Shown here one piece after another: positions 17,787 through 26,368 of a stretch of DNA of 64,000 nt. This DNA comes from Parapusillimonas granuli (GTDB lineage: Bacteria; Pseudomonadota; Gammaproteobacteria; Burkholderiales; Burkholderiaceae_B), in assembly GCF_013416525.1 (NCBI RefSeq), contig NZ_JACCEM010000002.1:124001-188000 (forward strand), written 5' to 3'. A model generated the notes under the pieces. It was given only the letters and a program-made list of their open reading frames with translations. It did no database searches and had not been told where the DNA came from. A program made the position numbers and the translations under genes. Within the stretch, counting starts at the first letter, position 1. Every line of letters begins with the position of its first letter.

Positions 17787-18605
17787 ATGACAAGAAGAGA
17801 CAGAAAAGCCAGCCATACCCTGGCGCACGGCAAGTCGCCGTTGCCGCTATACCATCGCCTGTACGTGATCCTGCGCGAACGCATCGTGAACGGGGACTAC
17901 CGGGCCGGGCACGTGCTGCCGTCCGAAGCGGACCTCATGGCCAGCTTCGGGGTCAGCCGCATCACCGTGAAGCGGGCGCTGGACGACCTGGCCGAGGAAG
18001 GCCTGCTGGAGCGTTCCCGCGGCCGCGGCACGACGGTCACGCAGGCGGGCGCGTCGATGCGCGTCGGCAGCCCGATCTCGGCCAGCATCGACGGCCTGCT
18101 GACGAGCCTGTCCGTCATCGGCCAGGGCACGTCGGTCGAGATCGACGCCTTCGAATACCAGCCCGCCAGCCCGTATGTGGCGGAGCAGCTGCGCATCCCC
18201 GCCGGCACGGTGATCCAGCGCGCGTCGCGGGTCCGCCACCTGAAGGGCGAGCCTTTCTCGCATTCGACCAGCTATCTGCTGGAAAGCATAGGCCGCAGCT
18301 TCACGCGCGAAGACATGATCACCACGCCGCTCATCGACCTGATCCAGCGCGCCGTCACCATTTCGCAGGTGCAGCAGGCGATCACCTGCACGCTGGCCGA
18401 CACGGTGTCGGCCAGGCTGCTGAAGGTGAGCGTGGGCAGTCCCTTGCTGAAGCTGCGCCGGGTGTTCTTCGATACCGAGGGGCGTCCGGTCAATTTCGCG
18501 GAGATCCTGTACACCCCCGATCGTTTCGAATACAGGATGACCTGGTCGCGGAATGCGAACAACCAGCTCGAAGTGGATACGGAGAGCGCGGCGGTGTCGC
18601 TTTAA
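17787..18605 (+). CDS. GntR-family regulator, HutC subfamily (UTRA domain)
   Basis: 272 residues from the ATG at 17787 (MTRRDRKASHTLAHGKSP). The N-terminal winged helix (PLPLYHRLYVILRERIVNGDY, SEADLMASFGVSRITVKRALDDL) is followed from about residue 95 by a ligand-binding UTRA domain (RVRHLKGEPFSHSTSYL, VNFAEILYTPDRFEYRM). HutC-type proteins usually repress neighbouring catabolic operons and are released by a pathway intermediate. It is divergent from the 18-gene operon and so is its most likely regulator. Its TAA overlaps the stop of the convergent LysR gene by 4 bases. Confidence 0.9.
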   Translation: MTRRDRKASHTLAHGKSPLPLYHRLYVILRERIVNGDYRAGHVLPSEADLMASFGVSRITVKRALDDLAEEGLLERSRGRGTTVTQAGASMRVGSPISASIDGLLTSLSVIGQGTSVEIDAFEYQPASPYVAEQLRIPAGTVIQRASRVRHLKGEPFSHSTSYLLESIGRSFTREDMITTPLIDLIQRAVTISQVQQAITCTLADTVSARLLKVSVGSPLLKLRRVFFDTEGRPVNFAEILYTPDRFEYRMTWSRNANNQLEVDTESAAVSL

Positions 18606-19531
18606 TCCGCTTCAAGGCGATTCCCGCCGCCGCGCAGCGCTTCCGAGCCCAGGTACTCCGCCAGCAGGCGCGCCGCGGGCGTCAGCGACGCGCGCGATTG
18701 GAAGCACACGGCGAAGCGCCGCTGCGCCCACGGATCCGACAGATCCACCGCCACGATGCCGCTCGCGCGGTGCCGCGCCGCCAGGACCTCCCTGGGCGCA
18801 ATGCTCACGCCCAGCCGCGCCTGCACCACCCTCAGCGCGGAATCGAAGTTCGATACCGTCACGCGATGGGAAAACCTGCGGCCCAGCAGCGCGGCCTGCC
18901 TGCGCATGTGGCTGACGACCGCGGCGGTGGGCGGCAGGCTTACCTGGTCGTAGTCCAGCACTTCCTCGAAAGCGACCGCCTTGCGCTTCGCCAGCGGATG
19001 GTCCTCCGGGACCAGCACCGCCAGGTGATCGTGCCGGTACGGCACGTGCTCCAGCCCCTGGAAGTCCGCGGCGTCCCAGCATATGCCCAGCGACGCGACG
19101 CCCGCGCGCACGCCCTGGATCACCTTTTCGCTGACGGCTTCCTCCAGGCTCACGCGGATGTCGTGATGCGCCGGCAGCTGCAGGAAGCCGGCGATGTCGT
19201 CCGCCAGCGACTCGGCCATCGCGGAAGAGCTGGCCAGCACCTTGATCAGGCCTTTCACCCCGGCCGCATAGGCCGACATGTCCTGGCGGATCTGGTCCGC
19301 GCCCGCCAGGATGGCCCGCGCGTGCTCGAGCAGGGTTTCGCCCGCGGCCGTGGGCTCCACGCCGCGCCGGCGCCGTATCAGCAAAGGCACGCCCAGCGCG
19401 TCCTCGAGCGCCGCCAGCCGCTTGCTGACGGCGGACGGCACCATGTTCGCGTCTTCGCTCACCTTGGACATGCTGCGCAGTTCGCACACGGCCACGAACA
19501 GCCGCAAGGTCGTGATGTCTATGTCTCTCAT
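18602..19531 (-). CDS. LysR-family transcriptional regulator
   Basis: 309 residues. The N-terminal helix-turn-helix is clear (TTLRLFVAVCELRSMSKVSEDANMV / PSAVSKRLAALEDALGVPLL), followed by a LysR substrate-binding domain. It is divergently oriented from the HMG-CoA-lyase-like/CoA-transferase/Bug operon 94 bases away, the classic layout for a LysR activator of that operon. A short palindrome lies 5 bases upstream of its start codon, which suggests autoregulation. Confidence 0.9.
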   Translation of the reverse strand: MRDIDITTLRLFVAVCELRSMSKVSEDANMVPSAVSKRLAALEDALGVPLLIRRRRGVEPTAAGETLLEHARAILAGADQIRQDMSAYAAGVKGLIKVLASSSAMAESLADDIAGFLQLPAHHDIRVSLEEAVSEKVIQGVRAGVASLGICWDAADFQGLEHVPYRHDHLAVLVPEDHPLAKRKAVAFEEVLDYDQVSLPPTAAVVSHMRRQAALLGRRFSHRVTVSNFDSALRVVQARLGVSIAPREVLAARHRASGIVAVDLSDPWAQRRFAVCFQSRASLTPAARLLAEYLGSEALRGGGNRLEAD

Positions 19532-19535
19532 GATA

Positions 19536-19589
19536 TTCCAATCTGGAAAACGACTCGTTCTTTAATAGCGCAGCATACCCGATAAAGAA
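19536..19589. promoter_or_regulatory. Palindromes in the LysR / HMG-CoA-lyase-like divergent promoter
   Basis: TTCCA-ATC-TGGAA at 19536-19548 is a perfect 13-base palindrome 5 bases upstream of the LysR start codon. A second inverted repeat has arms TTCTTTA at 19558-19564 and TAAAGAA at 19583-19589. TAGAAT at 19594-19599 could be a -10 for the rightward operon. LysR regulators often bind an upstream recognition site plus a site near -35, but which of these repeats is used cannot be decided here. Confidence 0.45.
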
Positions 19590-19631
19590 TAGCTAGAATC
19601 AATCGTCTAACTATCCGTCGCAGAGGTGCCC

Positions 19632-20579
19632 GTGACCGCCCGAAAAGAAAAAATCATCATTCGCGAAGTCAGCCTGCGGGACGGCTTGCAAAGCATAGGC
19701 CGGACCGTGCCCACCGGGCAAAAGCTGGAATGGCTGGCCGCGGCCCATGGCGCGGGCGTGCGCGAAATCGAGGTGGGTTCCTTCGTGCCCGCCAGGCTCC
19801 TGCCGCAGCTGGCGGACACCGCCGAACTGCTGCGGGCGGCGCGCGCCTTCGACGGCCTGCAAGCCTCGGTGCTCATACCCAACCTGAAAGGGGCGGAGCG
19901 GGCGCTGGACGCGGGCGCCGACCTGATGCTGCTGCCCTTGTCGGCCAGCCTGCAGCACAGCCTTGCCAACCTGCGCAAGACGCCGGACGAAGTCGTCGGC
20001 GAAATGGCCCGGATACGCGCCGCGCGGGATGCGTCCGGCTCCCGCACCCTGATCGAAGGCGGCATCGGGACCGCCTTCGGATGCACGCTGCAAGGGTACG
20101 TCGCCCCGGACGAGGTGCTGCGGCTGGCCCAGGCGCTGCTGGACGCCGGCGCCGACCGCATCAGCCTGGCCGACACCGTGGGCTATGCCGACCCGGCCCG
20201 GGTCGCCGAATTGTTCGGCAGGGTGCGCGCCGCCGTCGGCGACCGGCTGCACGGCGCCCACTTCCACGATACCCGCGGCCTGGGCCTGGCCAACACGCTG
20301 GCCGCCCTGCAAGCCGGCGTGCGCCGCTTCGACGCCTGCCTGGCGGGGATAGGCGGCTGCCCGCACGCGCCCGGCGCCAGCGGCAACGTCAGCACCGAGG
20401 ACCTGGCCTTCATGCTCGACAGCATGGGCTACGAAACCGGCATCGACCTGGAGCGCATCCTGCAGGTCCGCGCCCTCGTCGCCGGGCATCTGGGCGACGT
20501 CCCGCTGCATGGCGCCCTCTGGCGCGCCGGCCTTCCCAAGACTCGGGCGTCCGCCGGCGCCAATGGGAGGACGGCATGA
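19632..20579 (+). CDS. HMG-CoA lyase-family protein
   Basis: 315 residues from a GTG at 19632, chosen because AGAGG sits 5 bases upstream; an in-frame GTG at 19626 is the alternative. The DRE-TIM barrel motif REVSLRDGLQSIG and the HMG-CoA-lyase signature GIGGCPHAPGASGNVSTEDL with its catalytic cysteine are both present, as is the metal-ligand HFHDTRGLGLAN. The family cleaves 3-hydroxy-3-methylacyl-CoA esters, giving acetyl-CoA plus a keto acid. The CoA-transferase encoded next (ATGA overlap) would make the CoA ester. Confidence 0.87.
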   Translation: MTARKEKIIIREVSLRDGLQSIGRTVPTGQKLEWLAAAHGAGVREIEVGSFVPARLLPQLADTAELLRAARAFDGLQASVLIPNLKGAERALDAGADLMLLPLSASLQHSLANLRKTPDEVVGEMARIRAARDASGSRTLIEGGIGTAFGCTLQGYVAPDEVLRLAQALLDAGADRISLADTVGYADPARVAELFGRVRAAVGDRLHGAHFHDTRGLGLANTLAALQAGVRRFDACLAGIGGCPHAPGASGNVSTEDLAFMLDSMGYETGIDLERILQVRALVAGHLGDVPLHGALWRAGLPKTRASAGANGRTA

Positions 20580-21793
20580 ACCCGACGGACACCGCCGCCG
20601 CGCCGCCGGCCGACCTGCCCCTGGCCGGACTGCGCGTGCTGGAATTCACGCACATGGTCATGGGGCCGACCTGCGGGCTCGTCCTGGCCGACCTGGGCGC
20701 CGAAGTGATCAAGATCGAGCCCGTGGAGGGCGACCGCACCCGGCGCCTGCTGGGCGCGGGCGCCGGCTTCTTCCCCATGTTCAACCGCAACAAGAAAAGC
20801 ATGGCCCTGGACTTGCGCAAGCCGGAAGCGGCCGCCATCGCGCGAAGGCTCTGCGAGGGCGCGGACGTGCTCATCGAAAACTTCCGCCCGGGCGTCATGC
20901 GGAAATACGGGCTCGATTACGCATCCCTGAGCGCCAGGAACGAAAGAATCATCTACGTCAGCCACAAAGGCTTCCTGCCCGGCCCTTACGAACACCGCAC
21001 GGCGCTGGACGAAGTCGTGCAGATGATGGGCGGGCTCGCCTACATGACGGGCAGGCCGGGCGACCCCTTGCGCGCGGGCACCAGCGTGAACGACATCATG
21101 GGCGGCATGTTCGGCGCGATCGGCGTCATGGCCGCCCTGATCCGCCGCGGCGTCACCGGCAAAGGCCAGGAAGTGCAGTCGGCGCTGTTCGAAAACAATG
21201 TCTTCCTGGTGGGCCAGCACATGCTCCAGTACATGCTGACGGGCGAGGCCGCCGCGCCCATGCCCGAACGCATCTCGGCCTGGGCGCTGTACGACGTGTT
21301 CACGGTCAAGGACGGCGAGCAGATCTTCCTGGCAGCGGTCAGCGACGGCCAGTGGAACACCTTCTGCGACGCTTTCGGTTTCGACGACCTGAAGCATCGC
21401 GCCGATCTCGCCACCAACAACCAGCGCGTGCAGATGCGCCCCACCCTGCTGCCCGACCTGCGCGAGCGCCTGGCCGGCTACAGCGCCCGGGCCCTGGCCG
21501 GGATCTTCGAGGCCCGGGGCCTGCCCTTCGCTCCCATCGCCCGGCCCGAAGACCTGTTCGACGACCCCCACCTGAACGCCACCGGCGGGCTTGCCGGCAT
21601 CCGGGTTCCCGACGGCGCCATGGCGGGCCGGGACACGCGCGTGCCGCTGCTGCCGCTGGTCCTGGGCGGACAGCGCCTGGGCGTGCGGAACTCCCCTCCC
21701 GAACTGGGCCGGGACACCGACAGCCTGCTGCAAGAGCTGGGCTACGACGCGGCCGGCATCCAGGCGCTGAAAACGGCGGACGCCGTCCGATAA
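20576..21793 (+). CDS. Class III CoA-transferase (CaiB/BaiF family)
   Basis: 405 residues from the ATG at 20576, overlapping the previous stop by 4 bases. Typical segments are LPLAGLRVLEFTHMVMGPTCG, LGAEVIKIEPVEGDRTR, LIENFRPGVMRKYGLDY and GPYEHRTALDEVVQMMGG. At the position of the catalytic aspartate in formyl-CoA transferase this protein has glutamate (SALFENNVFL, where relatives read SLLDAAL). It should move CoA between acids, supplying the lyase encoded upstream. The Asp-to-Glu change is judged by eye alignment. Confidence 0.87.
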   Translation: MNPTDTAAAPPADLPLAGLRVLEFTHMVMGPTCGLVLADLGAEVIKIEPVEGDRTRRLLGAGAGFFPMFNRNKKSMALDLRKPEAAAIARRLCEGADVLIENFRPGVMRKYGLDYASLSARNERIIYVSHKGFLPGPYEHRTALDEVVQMMGGLAYMTGRPGDPLRAGTSVNDIMGGMFGAIGVMAALIRRGVTGKGQEVQSALFENNVFLVGQHMLQYMLTGEAAAPMPERISAWALYDVFTVKDGEQIFLAAVSDGQWNTFCDAFGFDDLKHRADLATNNQRVQMRPTLLPDLRERLAGYSARALAGIFEARGLPFAPIARPEDLFDDPHLNATGGLAGIRVPDGAMAGRDTRVPLLPLVLGGQRLGVRNSPPELGRDTDSLLQELGYDAAGIQALKTADAVR

Positions 21794-21832
21794 CTCATAG
21801 GGGAACCACCCCATAATTCACAGGAGACGAGC

Positions 21833-22813
21833 ATGAACGAATTTTTCCAGACCCGCCGGCAGCTGCTGGCCGGCTTCGGCGCCGCCGCCCTGGCGCTGCC
21901 CTTCGGCGTCCGCGCCCAGGGCGACCGCCCCATCACGCTGATCCTGCCGGTCAGCGTGGGGTCCGGCGTGGACACCATCACGCGCTCGGCCTCCGAGGCG
22001 CTTTCCCATGCCCTGGGGCAGACCGTCGTGGTCGACAACCGGCCTGGCGCGGGCGGCATCATCGGGACGAGCGCCATCGTCAAGGCCGAGCCCAACGGGT
22101 CGACGATAGGCATGGTCTCCAACAACCATGTCGTGTACCCGAGCGTGTACAAGTCCGTGCCCTTCGATCCCATCGCGGACATCACGCCGATTTCGGTCGT
22201 CGGGTCCACCCCCTTCATGCTCGTCGCGAACCCGAACACCATCAAGGCGCGCAACATCCCGGAACTGGTCAGCGCGCTGAAGGCCGATCCCGACAAATAC
22301 ACGTATGCATCGTCGGGCAACGGAACCATCCTGCATCTGGCGGTGGAAATGTTCGTGCACCAGGCCGGCGCGTCCGCGCGCCATATTCCCTATCGCGGCG
22401 TCGCGCCCATGATGACGGACCTGATCGGCGGGCAGGTGGATTTCGGCGTCCTGTCGCTTCCGTCCGTGAAGAAGCAGGTGGAAAGCGGCGCGCTGCGCGC
22501 CCTGGGCGCCTGCGGCGCCAAGCGCATGGAAAGCCTGCCCGACCTGCCCACGCTGGCCGAGCAAGGCGTAGGCGGCTATGAGTGCGACGGCTGGTTCGCC
22601 GCGGTCGGCCCGGCCGGCCTGAGCGACAAAGACGTGCAGCGCTTCCACCAGGCGCTGGAAAAGGCCTTCAACGACCCCGCGGTGCGGGTCAGCATGAAGG
22701 CCCAGGGCAACAACATCGTCAACATGCCCCCGAAGGAAACCGCCGCCTACTTCCGGTCCGAAATGGCGAAATACGCCGCCGTCGTGAAGGCGGCGGGGCT
22801 GCAGCCCGTCTAG
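21833..22813 (+). CDS. Bug-family tripartite tricarboxylate receptor (TctC-like), Tat-like signal
   Basis: 326 residues. The signal sequence has an RR motif (TRRQLLAGFGAAALALPFGVRAQG), and the mature protein has the TctC/Bug core: ITLILPVSVGSGVDTITRSAS, VVVDNRPGAGGIIGTSAI, HIPYRGVAPMMTDLIGGQVDF. These periplasmic receptors bind carboxylates. No TctA/TctB membrane genes are in the window, so it would have to use components encoded elsewhere or act in sensing. The stop codon TAG is part of a hairpin element shared with the convergent VOC gene. Confidence 0.92.
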   Translation: MNEFFQTRRQLLAGFGAAALALPFGVRAQGDRPITLILPVSVGSGVDTITRSASEALSHALGQTVVVDNRPGAGGIIGTSAIVKAEPNGSTIGMVSNNHVVYPSVYKSVPFDPIADITPISVVGSTPFMLVANPNTIKARNIPELVSALKADPDKYTYASSGNGTILHLAVEMFVHQAGASARHIPYRGVAPMMTDLIGGQVDFGVLSLPSVKKQVESGALRALGACGAKRMESLPDLPTLAEQGVGGYECDGWFAAVGPAGLSDKDVQRFHQALEKAFNDPAVRVSMKAQGNNIVNMPPKETAAYFRSEMAKYAAVVKAAGLQPV

Positions 22814-22838
22814 GGCCCATCAACGCCGACGGGCTCTA
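22811..22838. terminator. Stop-codon palindrome between convergent genes
   Basis: TAGGGCCCATC at 22811-22821 can pair with GACGGGCTCTA at 22828-22838 around AACGCC, with one G-U type mismatch. The left TAG is the stop of the Bug gene and the right end, read on the minus strand, is the TAG stop of the VOC gene. No U-run is present. It probably acts as a bidirectional transcript end and belongs to a repeat family seen at 43017, 57358 and 61817. Confidence 0.55.
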
Positions 22839-23387
22839 AGCCCTTTGATAGCCCGTCTTGCCGCCGAACAGCTTCTCGCGCTGCGACCAGTCGTGCGTCT
22901 GCTCCCACAGGCGCAGGACGTCCATCGCCTCGGCGCGGAACTGGGCGTCCAGCTCGGGCGTGGAAATATTGGCGCCCAGCTCCAGCCTGTGGCCCGAGGG
23001 GTCGAAGAAGTAGATGGACAGCAGGAAATCGTCGTGGTTGACCGGGCCGATGACCGGGACGCCCTTCGCTTCGAGATCCGCCTTGGCTTGCAGCAGGGTC
23101 GCCTCGTCCTTGACGCGAAACGCGAAATGCTGGACCCAGGCCGGGGTCTCCGGATCGCGGCCCGACGGCTCGCCCTTGTCGCGCGGGAGCTCGAAGAAGG
23201 CGATGCAGCTGCCATCCTCCATCTCGAAGAAAATATGGACGTGCGGGCTATAGGCGCCGGTGGACGGGACGTGGTCCTCGCCCATGGCGTGGATGAACTT
23301 CAGTCCCAGCACATTGGTGTAGAAGTCGACGGTCTCCCGGGCGTCCTTGCAACGGAATGCCGCATGATGCAGGCCTTTGATCAGCAT
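22836..23387 (-). CDS. VOC/glyoxalase-family protein
   Basis: 183 residues. The vicinal-oxygen-chelate pattern is visible: KGLHHAAFRCKDARETVDFYTNVLGLKF at the N-terminus (metal histidine in HHAAF), a second-half histidine in WVQHFAFRVKDE, and a late SIYFFDPSGHRLELG with the terminal glutamate. Such proteins include dioxygenases, isomerases and glyoxalases. It is the last gene of an IclR-associated operon after a fumarylacetoacetase-family gene, which favours a role in aromatic or keto-acid breakdown. Confidence 0.87.
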   Translation of the reverse strand: MLIKGLHHAAFRCKDARETVDFYTNVLGLKFIHAMGEDHVPSTGAYSPHVHIFFEMEDGSCIAFFELPRDKGEPSGRDPETPAWVQHFAFRVKDEATLLQAKADLEAKGVPVIGPVNHDDFLLSIYFFDPSGHRLELGANISTPELDAQFRAEAMDVLRLWEQTHDWSQREKLFGGKTGYQRA

Positions 23388-23399
23388 GGTGCTCTCCTG

Positions 23400-24383
23400 T
23401 CAGTGATCGAGCCCGGCAAAAGTCTGCTGGATCCGTCCGAAGACGGAATTTCCCGCTCGATCGAAATGTTCAATCCGGACCTCGTCCCCGAACCGCAGCA
23501 GCGGCGTCGTGGCGGAGCCCGACCGCAAAGTCTCCAGCGCGCGGATTTCGCCGATGCAGCCGCAGCCCGCGCTTTCGTCTTCGTTTGAAACCGTGCCCAG
23601 CCCGACCAGGCTGCCCGGCTCGAACGGCCGGGTCCGGGCCACGTGGGCGATGAGGTCGCCGTAATGGAAAGGCGTGTCGATGCCGGTCTCGATATTGCCG
23701 ACCTGCTCGCCGCGCACCCAGCATTTCATGGTGCCGGATACCAGCTTGCCGTCCCAGAGCTCGCCGAGTTCGTCGGGCGTCACGGCGATGGGCCCCATGC
23801 TCGACGCCGGCTTGCCCGTCAGGAAGCCGAAAGTGCGCTTGAGCTCGCCGGGAATCAAGGCCCGCAGCGAAATGTCGTTCATCAGGACGAACAGCTTGAT
23901 GTGGCGGCTCGCGTCCTCGCTGGCGACGCCGACCGGGACGTCGTCGGTCACGGCGAAGATCTCTGCCTCGAAATCGATGCCCAGGTCGTCGGACGGCAGC
24001 CTGACGGTCTCGTTCCAGGCCATGAAGCCATGCGAGATGCCTTGATACACCAGGGGCTTCTCGTAGAAGTCGTCGGGAATGGTCTCGCCCCTGGCCGCCC
24101 GGTTGCGTTTGATGTGGCTGGCGTAGGCCGCGCCGTCCAGAAACTGATAGGCGCGCGGCAGAGGCGCCGCCAGCGCGCCGAGATCGAGCGCGAACTCGCC
24201 CTCGAACCGGCCGGCATTGAGCCCGTCGTACAGGCGCTGGAGGGCGGGCGACGCTTCCGCCCAATTGTCGAGGGCGGATTGCATCGTGGGCGCAATTGCT
24301 TCCGCCTTGACGGCCTTGCTCAGGTCACGGCTGACGACGACCAATGCGCCGTCCCGCCCCGAACGTAAAGATGCGAGTTTCAT
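23400..24383 (-). CDS. Fumarylacetoacetate hydrolase-family protein
   Basis: 327 residues. The N-terminal KLASLRSGRDGALVVVSRDL domain is followed by the FAH barrel with the metal-binding GIDFEAEIFAVTDDVP region and MGPIAVTPDELGELWDG. This two-part form (about 330 residues) is common among FAH-like hydrolases of C-C bonds in 2,4-diketo acids. It is encoded between the Bug receptor and VOC genes on one transcript. The true substrate is unknown; gentisate or homogentisate-like pathways use such enzymes. Confidence 0.88.
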   Translation of the reverse strand: MKLASLRSGRDGALVVVSRDLSKAVKAEAIAPTMQSALDNWAEASPALQRLYDGLNAGRFEGEFALDLGALAAPLPRAYQFLDGAAYASHIKRNRAARGETIPDDFYEKPLVYQGISHGFMAWNETVRLPSDDLGIDFEAEIFAVTDDVPVGVASEDASRHIKLFVLMNDISLRALIPGELKRTFGFLTGKPASSMGPIAVTPDELGELWDGKLVSGTMKCWVRGEQVGNIETGIDTPFHYGDLIAHVARTRPFEPGSLVGLGTVSNEDESAGCGCIGEIRALETLRSGSATTPLLRFGDEVRIEHFDRAGNSVFGRIQQTFAGLDH

Positions 24384-24414
24384 GTCTGACTTCTTCCTGC
24401 TGTCTGTTGCTGCT

Positions 24415-25377
24415 TCATTGCAAGGGAATCTGCGCGTCCTGCACGACCCGCTTCCATTGATCGATGTTGTCGCGGATCATGTCGCGCATGCCGCCGGGCG
24501 TGCTGTAGTACGGCTCGCTTCCCATGTCATTGAGTTTCTTGCGGACGCCGGGATCCTTCAGAATGTCGTCCATGGCGGCGTTCAATTTGCCGATCACGTC
24601 GGCGGGCGTTCCGGCGGGCGCCGCCAGCCCCAGCCAGGACATCACCTCGAAGCCCGGCAGGGTTTCCTTCGCCGTGGGCGCATCCGGCAACAGCGGCCAG
24701 CGCTCGCCGCTGGTCACGGCAAGCGCGCGCAGCTTCCCGGCCTGGATCTGCGGACCGGCCACCGTCACCGTGTCGACCAGGACGTCGACGTCGCCGGCGA
24801 TCACGGACACGACGGGCGCTCCGCCGCCCCGGTAGGGAATGTGCAGCATGGGAACCTTGGCCGTGGACGCCAGCAGCTCCCCGGTCAGGTGCTGGGTGGA
24901 GCCGACGCCCACCGAGGAAAAGCTCACGCCCCCCTGCTTGCCGCGCGCCGCCTGCAGGAGCTCGGCCAGCGTCTTGGCGGGATTGTTCGCGCTGACGGCG
25001 ACGACGAAAGGAAACTGCGTGACGGTGGAGATCATGGAAAAATCGGCCACGGGATCATAGGGAACCGATTTGCGCACGGCGGCCGAAGCCGTATGCCCGC
25101 CCGTCAGCATGATCAGCGTATAGCCGTCGGCCGGCGCCTTGGCGACGTGGCCGGACGCGATGGTGCCGCCGGCTCCCGTCCGGGATTCCACCACGAAGGG
25201 CTGCTTGAGGCGGCCCTCGAGTTCCGCGGCGACCAGGCGCGCGACGGAATCGGCGTTGCCGCCCGCGCCGAATCCATGGACCAGCGTGACCGGTTTTTCA
25301 GGATAGGCGGCCGCCGCGGCACCGCTTGCGAAGGCCAGGGCCAGGCCGGCCAGCACTGCTTTGAAACGAAATCCCAT
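24415..25377 (-). CDS. Bug-family tripartite tricarboxylate receptor (TctC-like), Sec signal
   Basis: 320 residues with a Sec signal peptide (KAVLAGLALAFASGAAAAA, mature from about AYPEKP). Core motifs are VTLVHGFGAGGNADSVARLVA, VVESRTGAGGTIASGHVAKA and HIPYRGGGAPVVSVIAGDVD. It is the first gene of the operon with the FAH- and VOC-family genes. Bug receptors deliver organic acids to TctAB-type permeases, none of which is encoded nearby. A palindrome resembling IclR operators lies 72-86 bases upstream. Confidence 0.92.
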   Translation of the reverse strand: MGFRFKAVLAGLALAFASGAAAAAYPEKPVTLVHGFGAGGNADSVARLVAAELEGRLKQPFVVESRTGAGGTIASGHVAKAPADGYTLIMLTGGHTASAAVRKSVPYDPVADFSMISTVTQFPFVVAVSANNPAKTLAELLQAARGKQGGVSFSSVGVGSTQHLTGELLASTAKVPMLHIPYRGGGAPVVSVIAGDVDVLVDTVTVAGPQIQAGKLRALAVTSGERWPLLPDAPTAKETLPGFEVMSWLGLAAPAGTPADVIGKLNAAMDDILKDPGVRKKLNDMGSEPYYSTPGGMRDMIRDNIDQWKRVVQDAQIPLQ

Positions 25378-25448
25378 CGGGAGTCTCCTTGATTCTTGTG
25401 AAGATCAGGAAGAACTATAGAGAGCGGCGCGCGCAGCGGTCCGGAATT

Positions 25449-25463
25449 TTCCACTGAGTGGAA
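25449..25463. promoter_or_regulatory. Putative IclR operator TTCCACTGAGTGGAA
   Basis: The palindrome can be extended to TTTCCAC-TGA-GTGGAAA (25448-25464), with perfect 7-bp arms. It sits between the 3' end of the IclR gene and the Bug-receptor operon. Operators of IclR-family proteins are often palindromes of this kind with TTCCA/TGGAA arms. A copy matching at 12 of 15 positions occurs upstream of the IclR gene itself at 26369-26383. Binding is inferred. Confidence 0.6.
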
Positions 25464-25498
25464 ATGACTTGGCCCTGGATGGCGGCCGGCCCGCGGGA

Positions 25499-26296
25499 TC
25501 AGCCGCCGGCGTTCAAGGCCTTGCGTATGGCCCGGGCGCGGGTCTGCAGAATGGCCGCCAGGGACTGTATGCGCGCGGGCCCCATGCGGCCGTCGATGGC
25601 GGCCACGCTGATCGCCGCGATCGGCTGGTCCAGCGAATCGAACAAGGGCACGCCCACGGCCGACACGCCGGGGTTGACCTGGTTCCGGATGAAGGCATAG
25701 CCGTTCTTTCTGCAGCGCGCGACCGCGGTGCGCAATTCGCTTTCGGACAGGCCGCCTTTGGCCTGCCCCCCGGCGGCCGCCAGGCCGACGATCATGCCTT
25801 CGCGTTCTTCTTCGGGCAGGAAGGCGAGCATCGCCAGGCCGCCGGCGCCCAGCCCCAGCGGCCGCCTGCTGCCGACCTCCAGGGTCAGCACGCGCACGGG
25901 CGACGGGCCTTCGTAGCGGTCCAGGCAGACGGCGTCGGCGCCGCTGCGCACGGTCAGGTACACAGTGTCGCCGACTTCTTCGGCAAGGGGCAGCAGGTAG
26001 CGGCGACAGGGTTCGCGCAAGTCGAAGGACATGGAGGCGGCAACGCCGAGTTCGAATGCGAGCGGGCCGAGGAGGTAGCGTTTGTTGGCTTCTTTCTGCA
26101 CGACCATGCGCTGCTGGATCAGGCGCTGCAGCAGGCGGTGCACGGTGGAATACGGCAGGCCGGTGTCCGCGGCGAGCCGGGTGAGCGGCAGGCCGCGGCG
26201 GCCGGCGGTGGCCATGTGCTTCATCAGCTGCACCGCTCTTTCTATGGTTCCGACGTCGCCCGTTCCGGCCTCGTTCCGCGCCGCTTTACCGCCCAT
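25499..26296 (-). CDS. IclR-family transcriptional regulator
   Basis: 265 residues from the ATG at 26296, chosen for its AGGAG; an upstream in-frame ATG 14 codons earlier lacks one. It has the IclR winged helix (TIERAVQLMKHMATAGRRGL, DTGLPYSTVHRLLQRLIQ) and the effector domain with VGDTVYLTVRSGADAVCLDRYEG and GVSAVGVPLFDSLDQPIAAISV. It probably controls the Bug/FAH/VOC operon just downstream and itself, since similar palindromes lie before both. Effectors of this family are usually small aromatic or keto acids. Confidence 0.9.
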   Translation of the reverse strand: MGGKAARNEAGTGDVGTIERAVQLMKHMATAGRRGLPLTRLAADTGLPYSTVHRLLQRLIQQRMVVQKEANKRYLLGPLAFELGVAASMSFDLREPCRRYLLPLAEEVGDTVYLTVRSGADAVCLDRYEGPSPVRVLTLEVGSRRPLGLGAGGLAMLAFLPEEEREGMIVGLAAAGGQAKGGLSESELRTAVARCRKNGYAFIRNQVNPGVSAVGVPLFDSLDQPIAAISVAAIDGRMGPARIQSLAAILQTRARAIRKALNAGG

Positions 26297-26368
26297 GATG
26301 GCTCCTGTGTCGCGCCCATCCCGGGCGCTGGACGGCATTATAGGCGCGAGCCGGCCGCGTGCAAATAA

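Noticed and set aside
17787-18605. The GntR protein as regulator of the TTGTATACAA site at 49804
   Set aside because: It is 32 kb away and adjacent to a better candidate operon with a different palindrome.
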